A DNA stretch of 64,000 nt, taken from Heterohyrax brucei (taxonomy: Eukaryota; Chordata; Mammalia; Hyracoidea; Procaviidae). Location: positions 139,286,829 to 139,350,828 of the forward strand of contig CM053143.1 in assembly GCA_028571685.1 (NCBI GenBank), in the 5' to 3' direction. Positions 53,851-64,000 of this stretch are shown piece after piece. A program made the position numbers and the translations under genes. The number at the start of each line of letters is the position of its first letter. Position 1 is the first letter of the stretch. Below the pieces are notes generated by a model. The model was not told the DNA's origin. It made no database searches and saw nothing but the letters and a program-made list of their open reading frames with translations.

Positions 53851-55213
53851 TGTGTCTTAGTTATCTAGCACTGCTGTGACAGATACACCACAAGCGGATG
53901 TCTGTGACAAACAGACATTTATTTTCTCACAGTTTAGGAGGCTTGAAATCTGATATTCTCTCTCTGTCAGCTCTGGAGAAAAGTCTTCTGAGCTTCTGAG
54001 CTTCTGTTCCTAGATGGTCTTCATGTGGCGTGGCGTCTCTCTTCCGCCATCTCTGCTTCTCAGGTTCCATTGTTTTAATCTCTTTTGTATCCTAAGAGGT
54101 TGAATCAAGATATATACTGCACTAATCCTGTCTTGTTAACATAACAAAGACAACCCATTTTCAAATAGGATTGTAACCAAAGACATAGAAGTTAGGTTTT
54201 ACAATACATACGTTAGGGGACATGATTCAATCCATAATGTCTACTGTTTGACCCCCAAAATTCTGTCCTAGCCACGTACAAAACTTGTTTACCCCAAAAC
54301 ATCATCTTGAAAGTCTTAAATCAATTTCTAGTTTAAAATTGCATTCTTCTGAAATGTCTAGATCAAATATAAATGAAATTTTAGATACAGTCTATCCTGG
54401 AACAAAATTCCTTTTCATCTGTGAACCTGTGAGATCAGGAATACAAGCATCTATTTTTGAATTACAATGTCAGAACAAGCAAAAAGTCGACTTTTCCATT
54501 ACAAATGGGAAAAATTGAAAGGGGGGGAAACAGGTAGCAGGCACCTGGCAAGCCCAAAACCCAGCAGGACAAATTACATTACCTCTGATGGCTTGAAAAC
54601 AATCTTCTGTTTTCTGAGGCCCTCCAGGCAATAGCGCCACCCTCAAGACTCTGGGTTTGGCCTTGATCATGACCTCTGGATTCTTGATGGAGCCTCTCAG
54701 CATTGGGATTCAGTTCTGCCTTCCACACCCCCTGGGATGGGAACTCAGCTCCTTTGGCTTAAGAAGACCCCGTTCTCCTAGGCCATCTGAATGACAACTC
54801 TGCTTCTTTGGCTTGGCAGGCCTTGTTTTTCTGTTCTTTGGACATGGCAGCCCTGTCCCCTCAGCTTTGGGTGGCAGCCTCATGTATCTGGCACACATCT
54901 GCATCACCTAATACTCCAGAATGAAGCTGGTGAAGATCTGACTCTTTGAGCCCTAGGAGTCTAGTTTCTGTCTCTTCTGAACTTCTGCTCCTGGACAACC
55001 TTCCTTTGGCTTGGCATCCCTTCTCCCATCTCTCTCTGCTTGCTTGTTTAATCTCTTTATATATCTCAAAAAAAGTGAGTTAAAATACACCCCACACTGA
55101 TCCTGCCTCATTAACATAACAAAGAAAACTCATTCCCAAGAGGGACTATGACCAGTGTCATAGAGGTTAGGATTTACAACACCTATCTCAGAAAGACATA
55201 ATTCAATACCTAG
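53851..55213 (-). mobile_element. ERVL-MaLR element with both LTRs and a short internal region
   Basis: Antisense. 53851-54239 is the 3' LTR ('tgtcttagttatctagcac', 'ttattttctcacagtttagg', 'ttaacataacaaagacaac'). 54240 to about 54950 is internal sequence starting 'tttgacccccaaaattctg', the reverse of a MaLR 3' internal end. About 54955-55213 is a partial 5' LTR with the same 'ttaacataacaaagaaaac' landmark. The internal part is about 700 bp, carries no open gag frame and is much shorter than intact MaLR interiors. Inserted in a tRNA-Gly SINE. Confidence 0.75.
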
Positions 55214-55340
55214 CAACATCACAGCAACACGCAAACTTCTACTGACAGACGCGTGGTGGCTGCACCCCAAGAACGTTGGCCAGGAATCGAATCAGGTTTC
55301 CAGCACGGAAGGTGAGAATTCAACCACTGAAAACCTCTCA
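55214..55340 (-). mobile_element. tRNA-Gly SINE, tRNA-derived part (right of MaLR element)
   Basis: 'acatcacagcaacacgcaaac' and 'tactgacagacgcgtggtgg' resume the SINE, ending in 'gcacggaaggtgagaattc' and 'aaccactgaaaacc'. Confidence 0.85.
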
Positions 55341-55491
55341 CTGGGTATTTTGAAATGGAAAACAAAAGAAAAAGATTAGGTCCTGGTTCTGGAGGACTTC
55401 ACAAATTAGTGACAGGGATGGAGGAAGGCAAATATATGAACAGGGCACGTAAAAATAAAATATATAGAAGGGTAAAGGATTAAAATAAGTA

Positions 55492-55493
<2 letters not shown>

Positions 55494-55524
<31 letters not shown>
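55494..55524. repeat. (CA)n microsatellite
   Basis: 31-bp perfect CA run. Confidence 0.97.
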
Positions 55525-55526
<2 letters not shown>

Positions 55527-56474
55527 CAGAAAGGAAGCAAAGAAGGGCAAAAACCTCTCGAATGAGTCACAGAGGCTTCCTAGAAGTCATTCCAGTTTAC
55601 AGATCAAACCAGACCAGCATGGGAAGGAAACCGGAAATTTTCAAAGAAGTTGTACTGAGGTCAGATAGTGTGAGTAGACTTGCTTTCCTATTAAAGTTCT
55701 GGTTAATTTTTCCCACATCCGGAATTGGGATGGAGAAAGGACGAACAGTTTATATGAAGTGAGAAACTTCTCTTTTCCCGTACAAGTGGTGTGGCTCTGC
55801 ACATTCTCTCGGTGTTTTTTAAAATAGTTGTGGAAAACCAACAGTGCCAAGAAGCTATTTCCTTGTCACCCGGTGCAGGGTTACTGAAGGCAGAGAACAG
55901 CTCTGTTAGGGGAAGAGTTCAGTGCAAGTATTTCTTAGGCAGAGAAAAAAAATAACAAAAGGGCTTTTCCAACTTAAAATATTTACATGAACAGGAATAC
56001 TGTGCTTTATCAATCAAACTTTATGCAGGGCTGCAAATCTGGGTAACCTTCCTCAGAGTCATGCCTCAGGGAAGTGGCTGAGCTATGGAAGACAGCGTTT
56101 ATATAAAAACACATAACCAGCACTTGATTATTCGTATGTAACAGTCCTGAGAATAGAAGTTTTGCATAGGCAGTGTGTCCCACTGGATTTCCAAAACAAC
56201 AGGAAAGGATGTATACTTTAGATAGCAGGTTCTGGCTTCCATCACTTTTTTGAAAAAAGATTTTAATACGACTGTCTGACCTGACCAAATGATTTTGACA
56301 AATGTAACTACAGCTGTAAAAAGAAACCACTGCATTTTAGAGTTTCACTCTAAGTTTACGTATCTAAAGTTCAGATAAATGACACTTGAGAAACACAAAG
56401 TTTTCAGAGATATGTAGGCTAGGACATGCCCGATTTCAAATCCTCTGAGGTGACAACTTTTCCCAAATTGTATA

Positions 56475-56513
56475 GATTGCAGCCAGCCAGCCAGCCAGCC
56501 AAGTGCCGTCGAG
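56475..56513 (-). repeat. RTE/SINE tail with GGCT repeats
   Basis: Plus strand shows five AGCC-type units then 'aagtgccgtcgag', the reverse of 'ctcgacggcactt(ggct)n'. Only the tail is present. Confidence 0.75.
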
Positions 56514-57837
56514 TTTTAATAGCTGCAGGAATAACCTAAACCATCACATGGAAGCAAATTGGGAAGGCAAAAAAATATCCTTATGACTTGAACATTTCTA
56601 TTTTTTAATTGGACTTCTTTAATATCTGATATTATTATCAAATAAGAACATTATAAATTGGGAACAAAGTCATTTCTAAATACCGCACAAATTTACTGAT
56701 CTGGTTTTGCATTTAATTGGAATTATTTGCTAATTACTTGCAAAAAAGAAGCAGAAAATGGTAAGAAAACACTCTGTTGGTCACGGGGGACTCGAGGGGA
56801 AAGCCCCAAAATTCGTCTTCCATGCCTACTGCTCAGAGGCTCACTGATGCCACCCCAGCTACCAAATTCAGAAGCCCTTTGTGTCTGATTTCCCTCCAAA
56901 TCCACTGTAGCAGCTGGCACTACTATTCCTTTCTTGAAGCTCCTTTTTTAGAGTCTGTAACAAACCTCTCTGACTCTCAATTACTTTTTAAGCTAGCCTT
57001 TAGCCTGTTTCCGTCTCTCGGCTCTTCTTCCTACGTCTTTCCATCCTTCCTCAGACGTAAGTGTGTACCCATGTTGTTATTCATTGCCCATTTCTTCACT
57101 CAATATGCACTTTCCAAAAGGGTCTACACCAGCTCCATGAGTCCAGCCATCTCTTCTAGGCCAAGGTACCCACAACTCTGCTCCAGCAGGTGTGAGCTCT
57201 CTCACTGGCACACTTCAGTCACCCCAAAAATGTCACATGCCCACCAAGGTTTGCATAAAAGGCCTTACTGTCGACTGGCTCTCCTTTATAAAATCAGCCT
57301 CCTCTTCTTTAAAACTAATCAGCCCATTGAAGGAATAAAACGTTCATCCTTCTTCACTTGCCCTGTGCCTCTCTGACTCGGAATCTCATCCCGGCCCTTG
57401 CCAAGCCCATTCCTCCTGCTTGAAGGTGGAGGAAGGGCCTTTTGATCCTAGGCAAACATGCATGGCAAAGCTGGGTGGTGGAAGAAGAGGCCTTCCGTTC
57501 CAGACACAAACTGAGAGCAGGCCCTAGGGCCCCGCCACCTTCTTCTCCTTCACGGTTCCCTGTACCAGCAGCTGGTCTCTCTTGATTACAGCAAAGCCCC
57601 AGTGGGGGTAGGTGGGTTCATAGGCCCTCAGAGCAGTGAATCTTATCCACGCCCTCTGACCCCACATCTCTGCTGAAGCCTTGATGAAGTGGAAGAGCAA
57701 AGAGGTACAGCAGAGGAAGAATCCAACACGAGATGACCCAGACGAGGAGGCAGTGGGAACTGGGATAGAAATATGCCTTCTCGATCACTCGAAAGAGGTA
57801 GACAGGTCCCGGCAATGCTTAAAAGTGGAAACAACTC

Positions 57838-58110
57838 CTTTTATTGCTAAGTGCCTCATAGTTTACGAAGTAATCTCTTTTCATCCTTACTTGTTGCCCC
57901 TATTGTGACAAAGTGCTATGTCTGCTAACTGAAAGGTCAGCAGTTCAAATCTGCCAGGTGCCCCTTGGAAACTCTATGGGGCAGTTCTACTCAGTCCTAT
58001 AGGGTCTCTACTAGTCAGAATCGACTTGATGGCACTAGGTTTGGCTTTGGTTTTATTGGTAGATTAGGAAATCAAGGTTTTAAGAAGATTAACTGTGATG
58101 TTTGACAGGT
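57838..58110 (+). mobile_element. MIR split by a SINE
   Basis: 'ttgctaagtgcctcatag' and 'ttttcatccttacttgttg' before the SINE, and 'agattaggaaatcaagg' after it, are successive MIR parts. Confidence 0.65.
57905..58065 (+). mobile_element. AfroSINE, short form, nested in MIR
   Basis: 'gctaactgaaaggtcagcag', 'ccccttggaaactctatgg' and 'gaatcgacttgatggcac'. The first bases of the head are missing. The tail 'ggtttggctttggtttta' is well kept. Confidence 0.93.
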
Positions 58111-58631
58111 TATTCCAATTCTCCAGGCCACAGTTTCCTCATCTGCCACTAAATAAGTTTCTGGCATGTTCTAGCTTTAATATTTCATAAGGTGTACAAA
58201 CCACTTGTGTACAAACCACTCCATGCCACCATTTCCATCATGCTTGTTTGTATAACCCTGGAAATCATGCCCTGTGACACCATGCCATCTCCCTCTGCCG
58301 ACGACAGGTGGGTTCCACATCAGGTGTCTGAAAACTTCAAGTCATAATGCGTCTGTTCTGACATCATAAGCCACCTTTCATGTCCTTGATACTAGATGTC
58401 CACTTACCAAGTTAGAAGATCTCCCTCAGGTCTGGGGACAAGAATTCAAATTATCTGGCTTTAAGGAAGAAAAAGAAACAAACGGAAAGAAAGAGAACAC
58501 CAGGCAACTGTGGTGGTAGGGCACTGATAGGCTGTTCGTGTCTGATCTTGAAGAAAAAAATGCAGACATATATGGATTATACAAATATCAAGGCCAGTAA
58601 TAATCAGATCCTGCAAGACCTGGATTGAGTT
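58111..58631. other. Unique sequence
   Basis: 58170-58230 holds a duplicated 'gtgtacaaaccact'. Weak antisense MIR text near 58100-58160. No exon. Confidence 0.4.
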
Positions 58632-58842
58632 GAGGTCTCTAGTGTTGCAACTGGTTTGCACTTGACTGCTAACACAATTGTTAGCAGTTTGAGTTCACCC
58701 AAAAGTGCCACAGAAGAAAGGCCTGGTGATCTCCTTCTGTGAGATTACAGTCAAGAAAATCCTGTGGAGCAGTTCTACACTACAGCACATGGAGTCACCA
58801 TGAGTCACAATCAACTTGATGACAATGGGCTCAGTTTTTCAT
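58632..58842 (+). mobile_element. AfroSINE, type 2/long hybrid
   Basis: 'gcagtttgagttcacccaaa', 'gaagaaaggcctggtgatc' and 'gagattacagtcaagaaaa'. Like 17094-17280 it combines a type 2 front with the 'attacagc' body. Confidence 0.87.
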
Positions 58843-59787
58843 TTGGGGGTTGGGATGGAGTGGGGCAGGAAGAGAATGTTACCAGAACAGAAAAACCTTC
58901 ATCTATGCTTTCCTCATTATTCTTCAGCTTCCAAAGAGTATTATGCAAGTATACGCCTTCAGGTACCCCTTGGTTTTATTAAATAACTGGTTGACAGAGA
59001 CCTCTCCTGCCCAAAAGGCTTATGCTAGCATTCTTGGGAGCCCTGCCATACAGCCAAGTTTGCCCTGGGAGAATCAGGCTCAAAATTACATTTTCTTGCT
59101 TCGATCTTTAACAGACATCATGATGCTGATTTTTAATATAGATCTTTTTATGATGAGTTTGCAGCTGGTAGAATGACTTTTATGAGGACAAACCTGGTTC
59201 CTATGTATGTAATTTATTGGGGCTTTTAAGATGTAGAAATGTGAATGCCTGCCTAGCATGGGGATCTTTTTTTAATTACACATGCAAGTTTGTTTATGCA
59301 ATTCTAGGGCATCCGATAAAATCACTGCATGACAAGAACAGGAACTGTTTATGTGACCTTGTGGCAATGAGTTGTGGTTTGAGGGTCTCCTCTCTTGAAC
59401 TCTCTCTTTGTATATTAAATTCAATTAGTCCATGGGAAAAAAAACCAGTGATGCTGGTTAACGGAGAGGCTAAGCAGCATCTCAAGCACAGAAGGACCAG
59501 AAGCGGGCGGTGCTGGCATCGTCTTTCAAGAAGCCACACACTTCACATTCACCTCACAACCAGACATGCCAGACATCTCCCCTCACCATCTAGTTCAGGG
59601 TGCAGACACGGTGTCCAAACGGGCAAACTCATGAGGAGCAACCAGAAAAATTGCCCTGATGGAAACTGTAGGCAAGTCTCCAAGGCCCACTAGACAACAA
59701 CCGGCAGGAATTCCTAGCCAAGGAAGATAACCCTTGGAGAAGGCACGTTATCTAAGCTCTGGTCTTTATCTCTGGTAAGACTTTACC
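58843..59787. other. Unique sequence
   Basis: About 950 bp. A 158-codon frame (59217-59693) has a basic C-terminal half, no domain that I recognise and no splice context. Confidence 0.4.
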
Positions 59788-59990
59788 AGCACTAGTTACC
59801 ATTGAGGTGACTGACTCATGGCGACCTCCTGTGTGTCAGAGTGTGTCTGTGCTTCATAAGGTTTTCAGTGACTGATTTTCCAGAAGTCAATCTGCAGGTC
59901 TTTCTTCCAAGGTGCTTCTAGGTGAACTCAAATCTGTAACCCTGCAGTTAGCAGTCGAGCACGTTAACTGTTACACTACCCAGGGACTGT
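59788..59990 (-). mobile_element. AfroSINE, type 2
   Basis: 'ggcgacctcctgtgtgtcag', 'gttttcagtgactgattttcc' and 'gcagtcgagcacgttaactg', with the head 'ctacccagggact' intact. Confidence 0.93.
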
Positions 59991-60519
59991 CGGTTAGTCC
60001 CAGGCATCTCTAAGTCCCCTCCCAGCTGTTCTCTCTCGGCATGTGTCTTCCTTGCTCCCAAGCTCTCTGCAAGGGCAGGAAGATGTTTGCTGCTCACTTG
60101 ACTCATCACATAGACAGATAGATGTCTAAATAAATGATGGGGCTGATGATGACAGGCTTCAGCAGAATTTTTAAAATGATGAGCTATTACTACCTCATTC
60201 TCATCACCCACATAACATCTTTACAGTCCCTGCCAGAACTATCGTAATGAATTTTTTCAGTGTCCGAAGCAGTTCTGCGGAAATTACTCATTCCATCAGT
60301 CTTCTGGGTACAGCAGAATTCCGCGGGAGGTTCAGAAATGGGACCTGTTTTATTCGGCCATCTGTCGCCCCTTCTCTCTCTATGAGAATGTACATAAACA
60401 AAGGACCAGGGGGGAGCTTGCATGTGGTCCTCCCTTCTGTATGACCAGCACAGTGCTGTGCATGCAAATGGTACCTGTCATTGTCCCTTTTTTTTTTTTT
60501 AGTCACATATGGCCAGATC
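59991..60519. other. Unique sequence
   Basis: T run 60489-60500. Weak L2-like text 'agcacagtgctgtgcatgc' at about 60448. Nothing else. Confidence 0.4.
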
Positions 60520-60965
60520 TTCCCCTTTCCCAGACATACACTTTCGGCTTTCTAGGTCTTGCGCAGTGCAGGTGACAAGTCCACTCACTGAGTGGAGGCA
60601 AGACTGGTGTATGCTACCTCCAGGCTGAAGCACTCAATCAGTCTCTTTTCTCCGGGGTGACCTCACCCCCCTAAATTCAGTCTTGCCAACCACAGATGGG
60701 CAAGTAACATGAACAGGAAAAAAGCTGTCATGTTCTAAGCTACTGAAATTTGGAGACTGCTTGTCATTGCAGGGAAACCCTTGTGACTTAATGGTTAAGA
60801 GCTATGGCTGCTAACCAAAAGGTCAGCAGTTCAAATCCACCAGGTGCTCCTTGGAAACCCTACTCTTCCCTTTAGGGTTGCTATAAGTCAGAATTGACTC
60901 AACAGCATTGGGTTTTGTCTGGGTTTTGATTGTCACTGTAGTATATATAACCTGGCCTGTCTCCA
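60520..60965 (+). mobile_element. Old LTR-like repeat split by a SINE
   Basis: 'gctactgaaatttggagac' with 'ttgtcattgcag', resumed beyond the SINE by 'gtatatataacctggcctg', reads like the 3' end of an ancient mammalian LTR. Family uncertain. Confidence 0.45.
60773..60929 (+). mobile_element. AfroSINE, short form, with target duplication
   Basis: 'aaacccttgtgacttaatgg' head, 'gctaaccaaaaggtcagcag' arm and 'gaattgactcaacagcattg' tail. Flanked by TTGTCATTGCAG (60761-60772) and TTGTCACTGTAG (60930-60941), a 12-bp duplication with two transitions. Confidence 0.94.
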
Positions 60966-61153
60966 TGAATATCCTCAAAAAATGTTTATTTAGGAGAGGA
61001 GGAAATAAATTTTGAGTAAAATTCAGTAGACTTATTTATTTTTGCATGTAAAGTATTTTACAATAATTAAGGCTCCAATTAATATTCATGAGTACATTTG
61101 ATGAGCAGAATATCATACAAGGGAGTCAAGCAATTAGATAAGGCAACCTCTGA

Positions 61154-61636
61154 GAAGTATTAAAAAGCAAAGATGTCACTTTATGGACTGAAGTGTACCT
61201 GAACCAAACTGTGGTATTTTTCAGTCATATCATCTACATAGGAAAGATAGACAATGAATAAACAAGACCGAAGAAGAACTGATGGCTTTGAATTTTGGTG
61301 CAAGTGAAGAATATTGAATATACCATGCGGGGTCAGATGAATAAACAAATCTGTGTTGGAAGAAATATAGCCAGAATATTCCTTAGCAGCAAGCATGGTG
61401 AGACTCCGTCTTACGTACTTCGGACATGTTATCAGGAGCACCAATTCTTGGTGAAGGACATCATGCTTGGTAAAGTGAAGAGTCTTTGAAAAGGAGGGAG
61501 ACACTCCATGAGATGGATTGACCCAGTGGGCTCAAACCCAGCAGTCATAACGAGGGTAGCTCAGCACCTGCCGTATTTCGCTTTGTCATACGGGTCCTTC
61601 GCGTTAGAACCACTGGATGCACCCAACAACAGTAAG
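61154..61636 (+). mobile_element. RTE LINE 3' end
   Basis: 'gtattaaaaagcaaagatgtc', 'accgaagaagaactgatgg', 'ggacatcatgcttggtaaag' and tail 'cacccaacaacag'. 5' truncated within the region just after the reverse transcriptase core. Confidence 0.9.
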
Positions 61637-61784
61637 GGCAAGAATTCCACAGTCCATTTCTTTTCAGAGCTACTCATAACTATGGGACGCTACTCCGGAC
61701 TCTGCCAGGATACACCACTGGTCTTGGTGCTCACCTACCTACTGGTACTACACCTGTCCTTCAAACTAAAACTCCACTCAATTC

Positions 61785-62515
61785 CATCTAGCAAATGTCA
61801 TTGAGCCCCTACTGTGTGCCAGGGTTAAAAAGGGAAAAATGCTCAAATATCAAGATTCGAGCCCAGAGTACAATAAAGGAGCCAACATATATGCAAATAA
61901 TGGCAGTGCAATAGAATGTCAATTACAACATCCAAAGACATTATTTATAATGAAGGAATTTATAAAGTCTGTGAGAAGGCAAATGAGTGAGCCTTAATTC
62001 TTCTGCAGTAGGGATTTCTCCCAGAGGAGGCAGAACATGAAGAACAGGCTGGAAGGAGCTAGGCGCCCATGGGTGGAATGGCATTCTGGCAAGAGAAACA
62101 GCACAGTCAAAGACAAAACCAAACCAAATCCCAGTGCCGTTGAGTCAATTCCAGCTCATAGCAACCCTATAGGAAAGAGTAGAACTGCTCTGTAGAATTT
62201 CCACGGAGCATCTGGTAGATTCAAACTGCCAACCACAACACTTAACCATTACACCACCAGAGTTTCCAATCCAAGACAAGTGGTATAAAAATATGTGAGC
62301 ATCCCAAGCAATCAAATAAAATTCAAGCACAATGAGCAGCAGGCAAGGAGATGGAGCATGAGACATAAGATTAATTTGTAAGGGACTTGCGTGCTAAGGA
62401 ATGTGTGCTTTTTCTTGTGAGCACTGTGAGCCATCAGCAGTTCTTAAGCACTGAGCTGACATGATCAGATCTGACTTCTTCTGAGGAGATACATGTGTAA
62501 GTAAAGATATTTAAA
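61785..62515 (-). mobile_element. L2 LINE split by a SINE
   Basis: 'cattgagcccctactgtgtg' (61800), 'gaggaggcagaacatgaag' (62023), then 'gctgacatgatcagatctg' (62455). Antisense L2 from its 3' end. Confidence 0.72.
62112..62270 (-). mobile_element. AfroSINE, short form, nested in L2
   Basis: 'accaaaccaaatcccagtgcc', 'gaatttccacggagcatctgg' and 'ttacaccaccagagtttcc'. About 10 bases of the anticodon arm are missing ('gccaaccacaacactt'). Confidence 0.93.
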
Positions 62516-63582
62516 ATGACTATTTCTATTCAACTGCCCTTCCTTTAATCTCCTTGGGAGACCAACAACACTGATAAACACTGTCAGAAGATCTGAAAGA
62601 GATAGGCACAGGCCGATTATAAGATTTCTGGCCATTTCTGATAGTTCCCTAATCTTACAGGGAATCTGAACAGCCTTTGTTTTTGTCATTCAATGTGCTT
62701 TGAAATCCCCATTTGGGGCTGGATCTGGTGCCTCCCCGCTAATCTTCTGAAAGATTTATGGCCCAGCACTTCTGCATGTGATGTGGCCCTTTGATGGCCG
62801 TTACTAGAGCCGGAGGTGGTGGGGAGATAGTCAGCTACAGTTGAGGACAGACAAGCGACAAGTGTCCAGTGGAAATGTACCATGTGAGGGAAACAGGGCT
62901 CTGGGGAAGTACCTCAGCATTTCAGCTTCAGAAGAAGGCCCTTTGGGGAGCAGAGAGGGTGAGCTACCATTCTGCCAATGCGGAGCTCTGATGCTGAGCC
63001 CCTCTCTGCAGACAGCTCACGTGAGTGCTGGCACAACCGCCTGCAGTCAATTACACTCAGTTACACTCATCTCAGAGGCTTTGGTGGAAACACAGTCTCT
63101 AAATATTGAAGGTGACACTGGAGACCCAAAAATCACTTTGTTTTTGTTTGCCCCAAACCATGTACATTCAAGCAGGTGAAATACGTGTAAAAGGAAAACC
63201 TTCTGCAGCATGCCGAGGGGTCCCACCAAGGCACCCAGAACCTCATTCTGAGCATCGTGAAGCTTGGCTTCCTGGGTGACTTGGCCCAAAGTGGAAAAGT
63301 AAACAGCAGTGTAAGCAGCGGTGGCATCTTTGATTTGGGTTTTTTTCTATTTCACACACAATTTCTCCCCTGTGCAGCTTTGCAAATGCACTTTAACTCG
63401 CAAAATCCTGCTAGGTACCTGTTAATCTTGGATATGCCTATGTTCAGGATTCTCCTCTGACAGCGTCTTTTTTGGACTAAGGACTTACAAAGTAAGAAGG
63501 CTGGCACAGTTGCGGAGCATCAGGGGGCAGGTAAACGTGATTGAAGTGGTGTTAGCAGCCTATGGCTGTGTGTCTCAAGGAA
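62516..63582. other. Unique sequence
   Basis: About 1.07 kb. Frames at 62841-63179 and 63047-63289 lie on opposite strands and show no domain. No repeat assigned. Confidence 0.45.
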
Positions 63583-63780
63583 CCCATCGCCACCAAGTTG
63601 ATTTCTACTCGTGGCTGCCCCATGTGTTGCGGAGAAGAATTGCTCCATAGGGTATTCTTGACGGTAATCTCCATGGAAGCGGACTGCCAAGCCTTTCTCT
63701 TCCACCTTCTCTGACTGGGTTTAAACTGCCAAACTTCAGGTTGGTTATCTAGTGAAAACCATTTGCACCAACCAGGGGAC
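63583..63780 (-). mobile_element. AfroSINE, long form
   Basis: 'atcgccaccaagttgatttc', 'gacggtaatctccatggaag' and 'cctttctcttccaccttctc' keep the internal block. The right end is 'accaaccagggga'. Confidence 0.88.
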
Positions 63781-64000
63781 TTGTCTGAAGGAGGGAGTGT
63801 CTTTATCTTTGCCAGGGTGCCACGTGGTCTAGCACTGAGGCCAGATTGGCACTGTGTGGGGCATTTTATGGTAGGAGGCATCCTCTTACTGTTTTTGCCA
63901 GTCTAGAATCTGAAGGTGATGGGGACAGCCAGCTGTAGCATGGCTGGTGTGTGCTAGCGTGTGGCTGGCGTGGGTAGAGGCACTAGTGTACCTGACAAGT
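63781..64000. other. Unique sequence to window end
   Basis: Imperfect 'tggctggtgtgtg/tggctggcgtggg' repetition near 63940-63975. Nothing else recognised. Confidence 0.4.

Larger units (their letters stand above)
55341..57837. other. 2.5-kb mostly unique block
   Basis: Contains an (AC)n run and a GGCT-type SINE tail. Otherwise no repeat is recognised. The longest open frame of the window (199 codons, 56777-57376) lies here. Its composition is low-information Ser/Pro/Leu-rich, it has no domain, signal or splice context, and I do not call it a gene. Confidence 0.45.

Noticed and set aside
56777-57376. Longest open frame of the window (199 codons)
   Set aside because: No known domain, signal peptide or membrane pattern, low-information Ser/Pro/Leu composition, no splice or promoter context; such lengths arise by chance in 64 kb.
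59217-59693. 158-codon frame with basic C-terminus
   Set aside because: No domain recognised and no exon boundaries; probably chance.
1-64000. Prokaryotic operon, phage or defence system
   Set aside because: Only mammalian repeats and unique eukaryotic DNA are present, with no dense coding or operon-like spacing.

Overview
The window is nuclear DNA from a placental mammal, and the repeats place it in Afrotheria. It holds more than forty copies of the tRNA-headed AfroSINE (heads close to 'ccctggtggcgcagtggttaag', tails close to 'tcggaatcgactcgacggcaa'). It also holds about a dozen pieces of an RTE (BovB-like) LINE and L1 copies with the Afrotherian-type 3' UTR. AfroSINEs occur both with and without an internal block of about 40 bp. 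As I recall, the deleted form marks the hyrax/sirenian/elephant group (Paenungulata). An elephant is the best guess; a sirenian or hyrax is not excluded. Both assignments rest on remembered consensus sequences, not on a database search.

I found no host protein-coding exon, no intact functional RNA gene, no CRISPR array and nothing operon-like. The long open frames are either broken retrotransposon proteins (L1 ORF2, RTE endonuclease/reverse transcriptase) or chance frames in unique or simple sequence. The window is best read as intergenic or deep intronic DNA.

Layout. 1-5.2 kb: an RTE endonuclease scrap, an L1 3' end carrying an RTE insertion with an 8-bp target duplication, then an RTE copy split by an ERVL-MaLR-type LTR. 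5.2-7.2 kb: three SINEs, then unique DNA. 7.24-7.63 kb: a CpG-rich solo LTR of betaretrovirus (class II) type with a perfect 6-bp target duplication, probably the youngest insertion here. 8-13.8 kb: SINEs, MIR, L2 and an old L1 around a mostly unique 9.4-11.5 kb block. 14-26.3 kb: unique DNA broken by SINEs, an old DNA-transposon-like repeat with four later insertions, an L1 and a head-to-tail deleted RTE. 26.3-30.9 kb: an RTE 3' end, then a tRNA-Gly-headed SINE split by a 3.7-kb L1. 31-36.7 kb: RTE, SINEs and an AT-rich unique block. 36.7-38.8 kb: an L1 5' end joined to an L1 3' end. 39-51.6 kb: the densest nesting (an L2 carrying four later SINEs, L1s carrying SINEs and an LTR, RTE in LTR). 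51.6-53.6 kb: unique DNA with an RFX X-box-like site. 53.6-55.3 kb: a tRNA-Gly SINE split by a MaLR element with both LTRs. 55.3-64 kb: mostly unique DNA with scattered SINEs, an RTE 3' end and an L2.

How the parts relate: AfroSINEs and tRNA-Gly SINEs end in sequence that resembles the RTE 3' end, as expected if RTE supplied their reverse transcription. Nesting gives a relative order: MIR, L2 and old L1 first; then RTE and tRNA-Gly SINEs; then MaLR LTRs, younger L1 and AfroSINEs; the class II LTR probably last, judged by its retained CpG. I see no new biological system. The points most worth a second look are the CpG triplet repeat in the class II LTR, the RTE head-to-tail deletion derivatives, the tRNA-Gly-headed SINE family and a recurring GGCT-tailed RTE/SINE 3' end.
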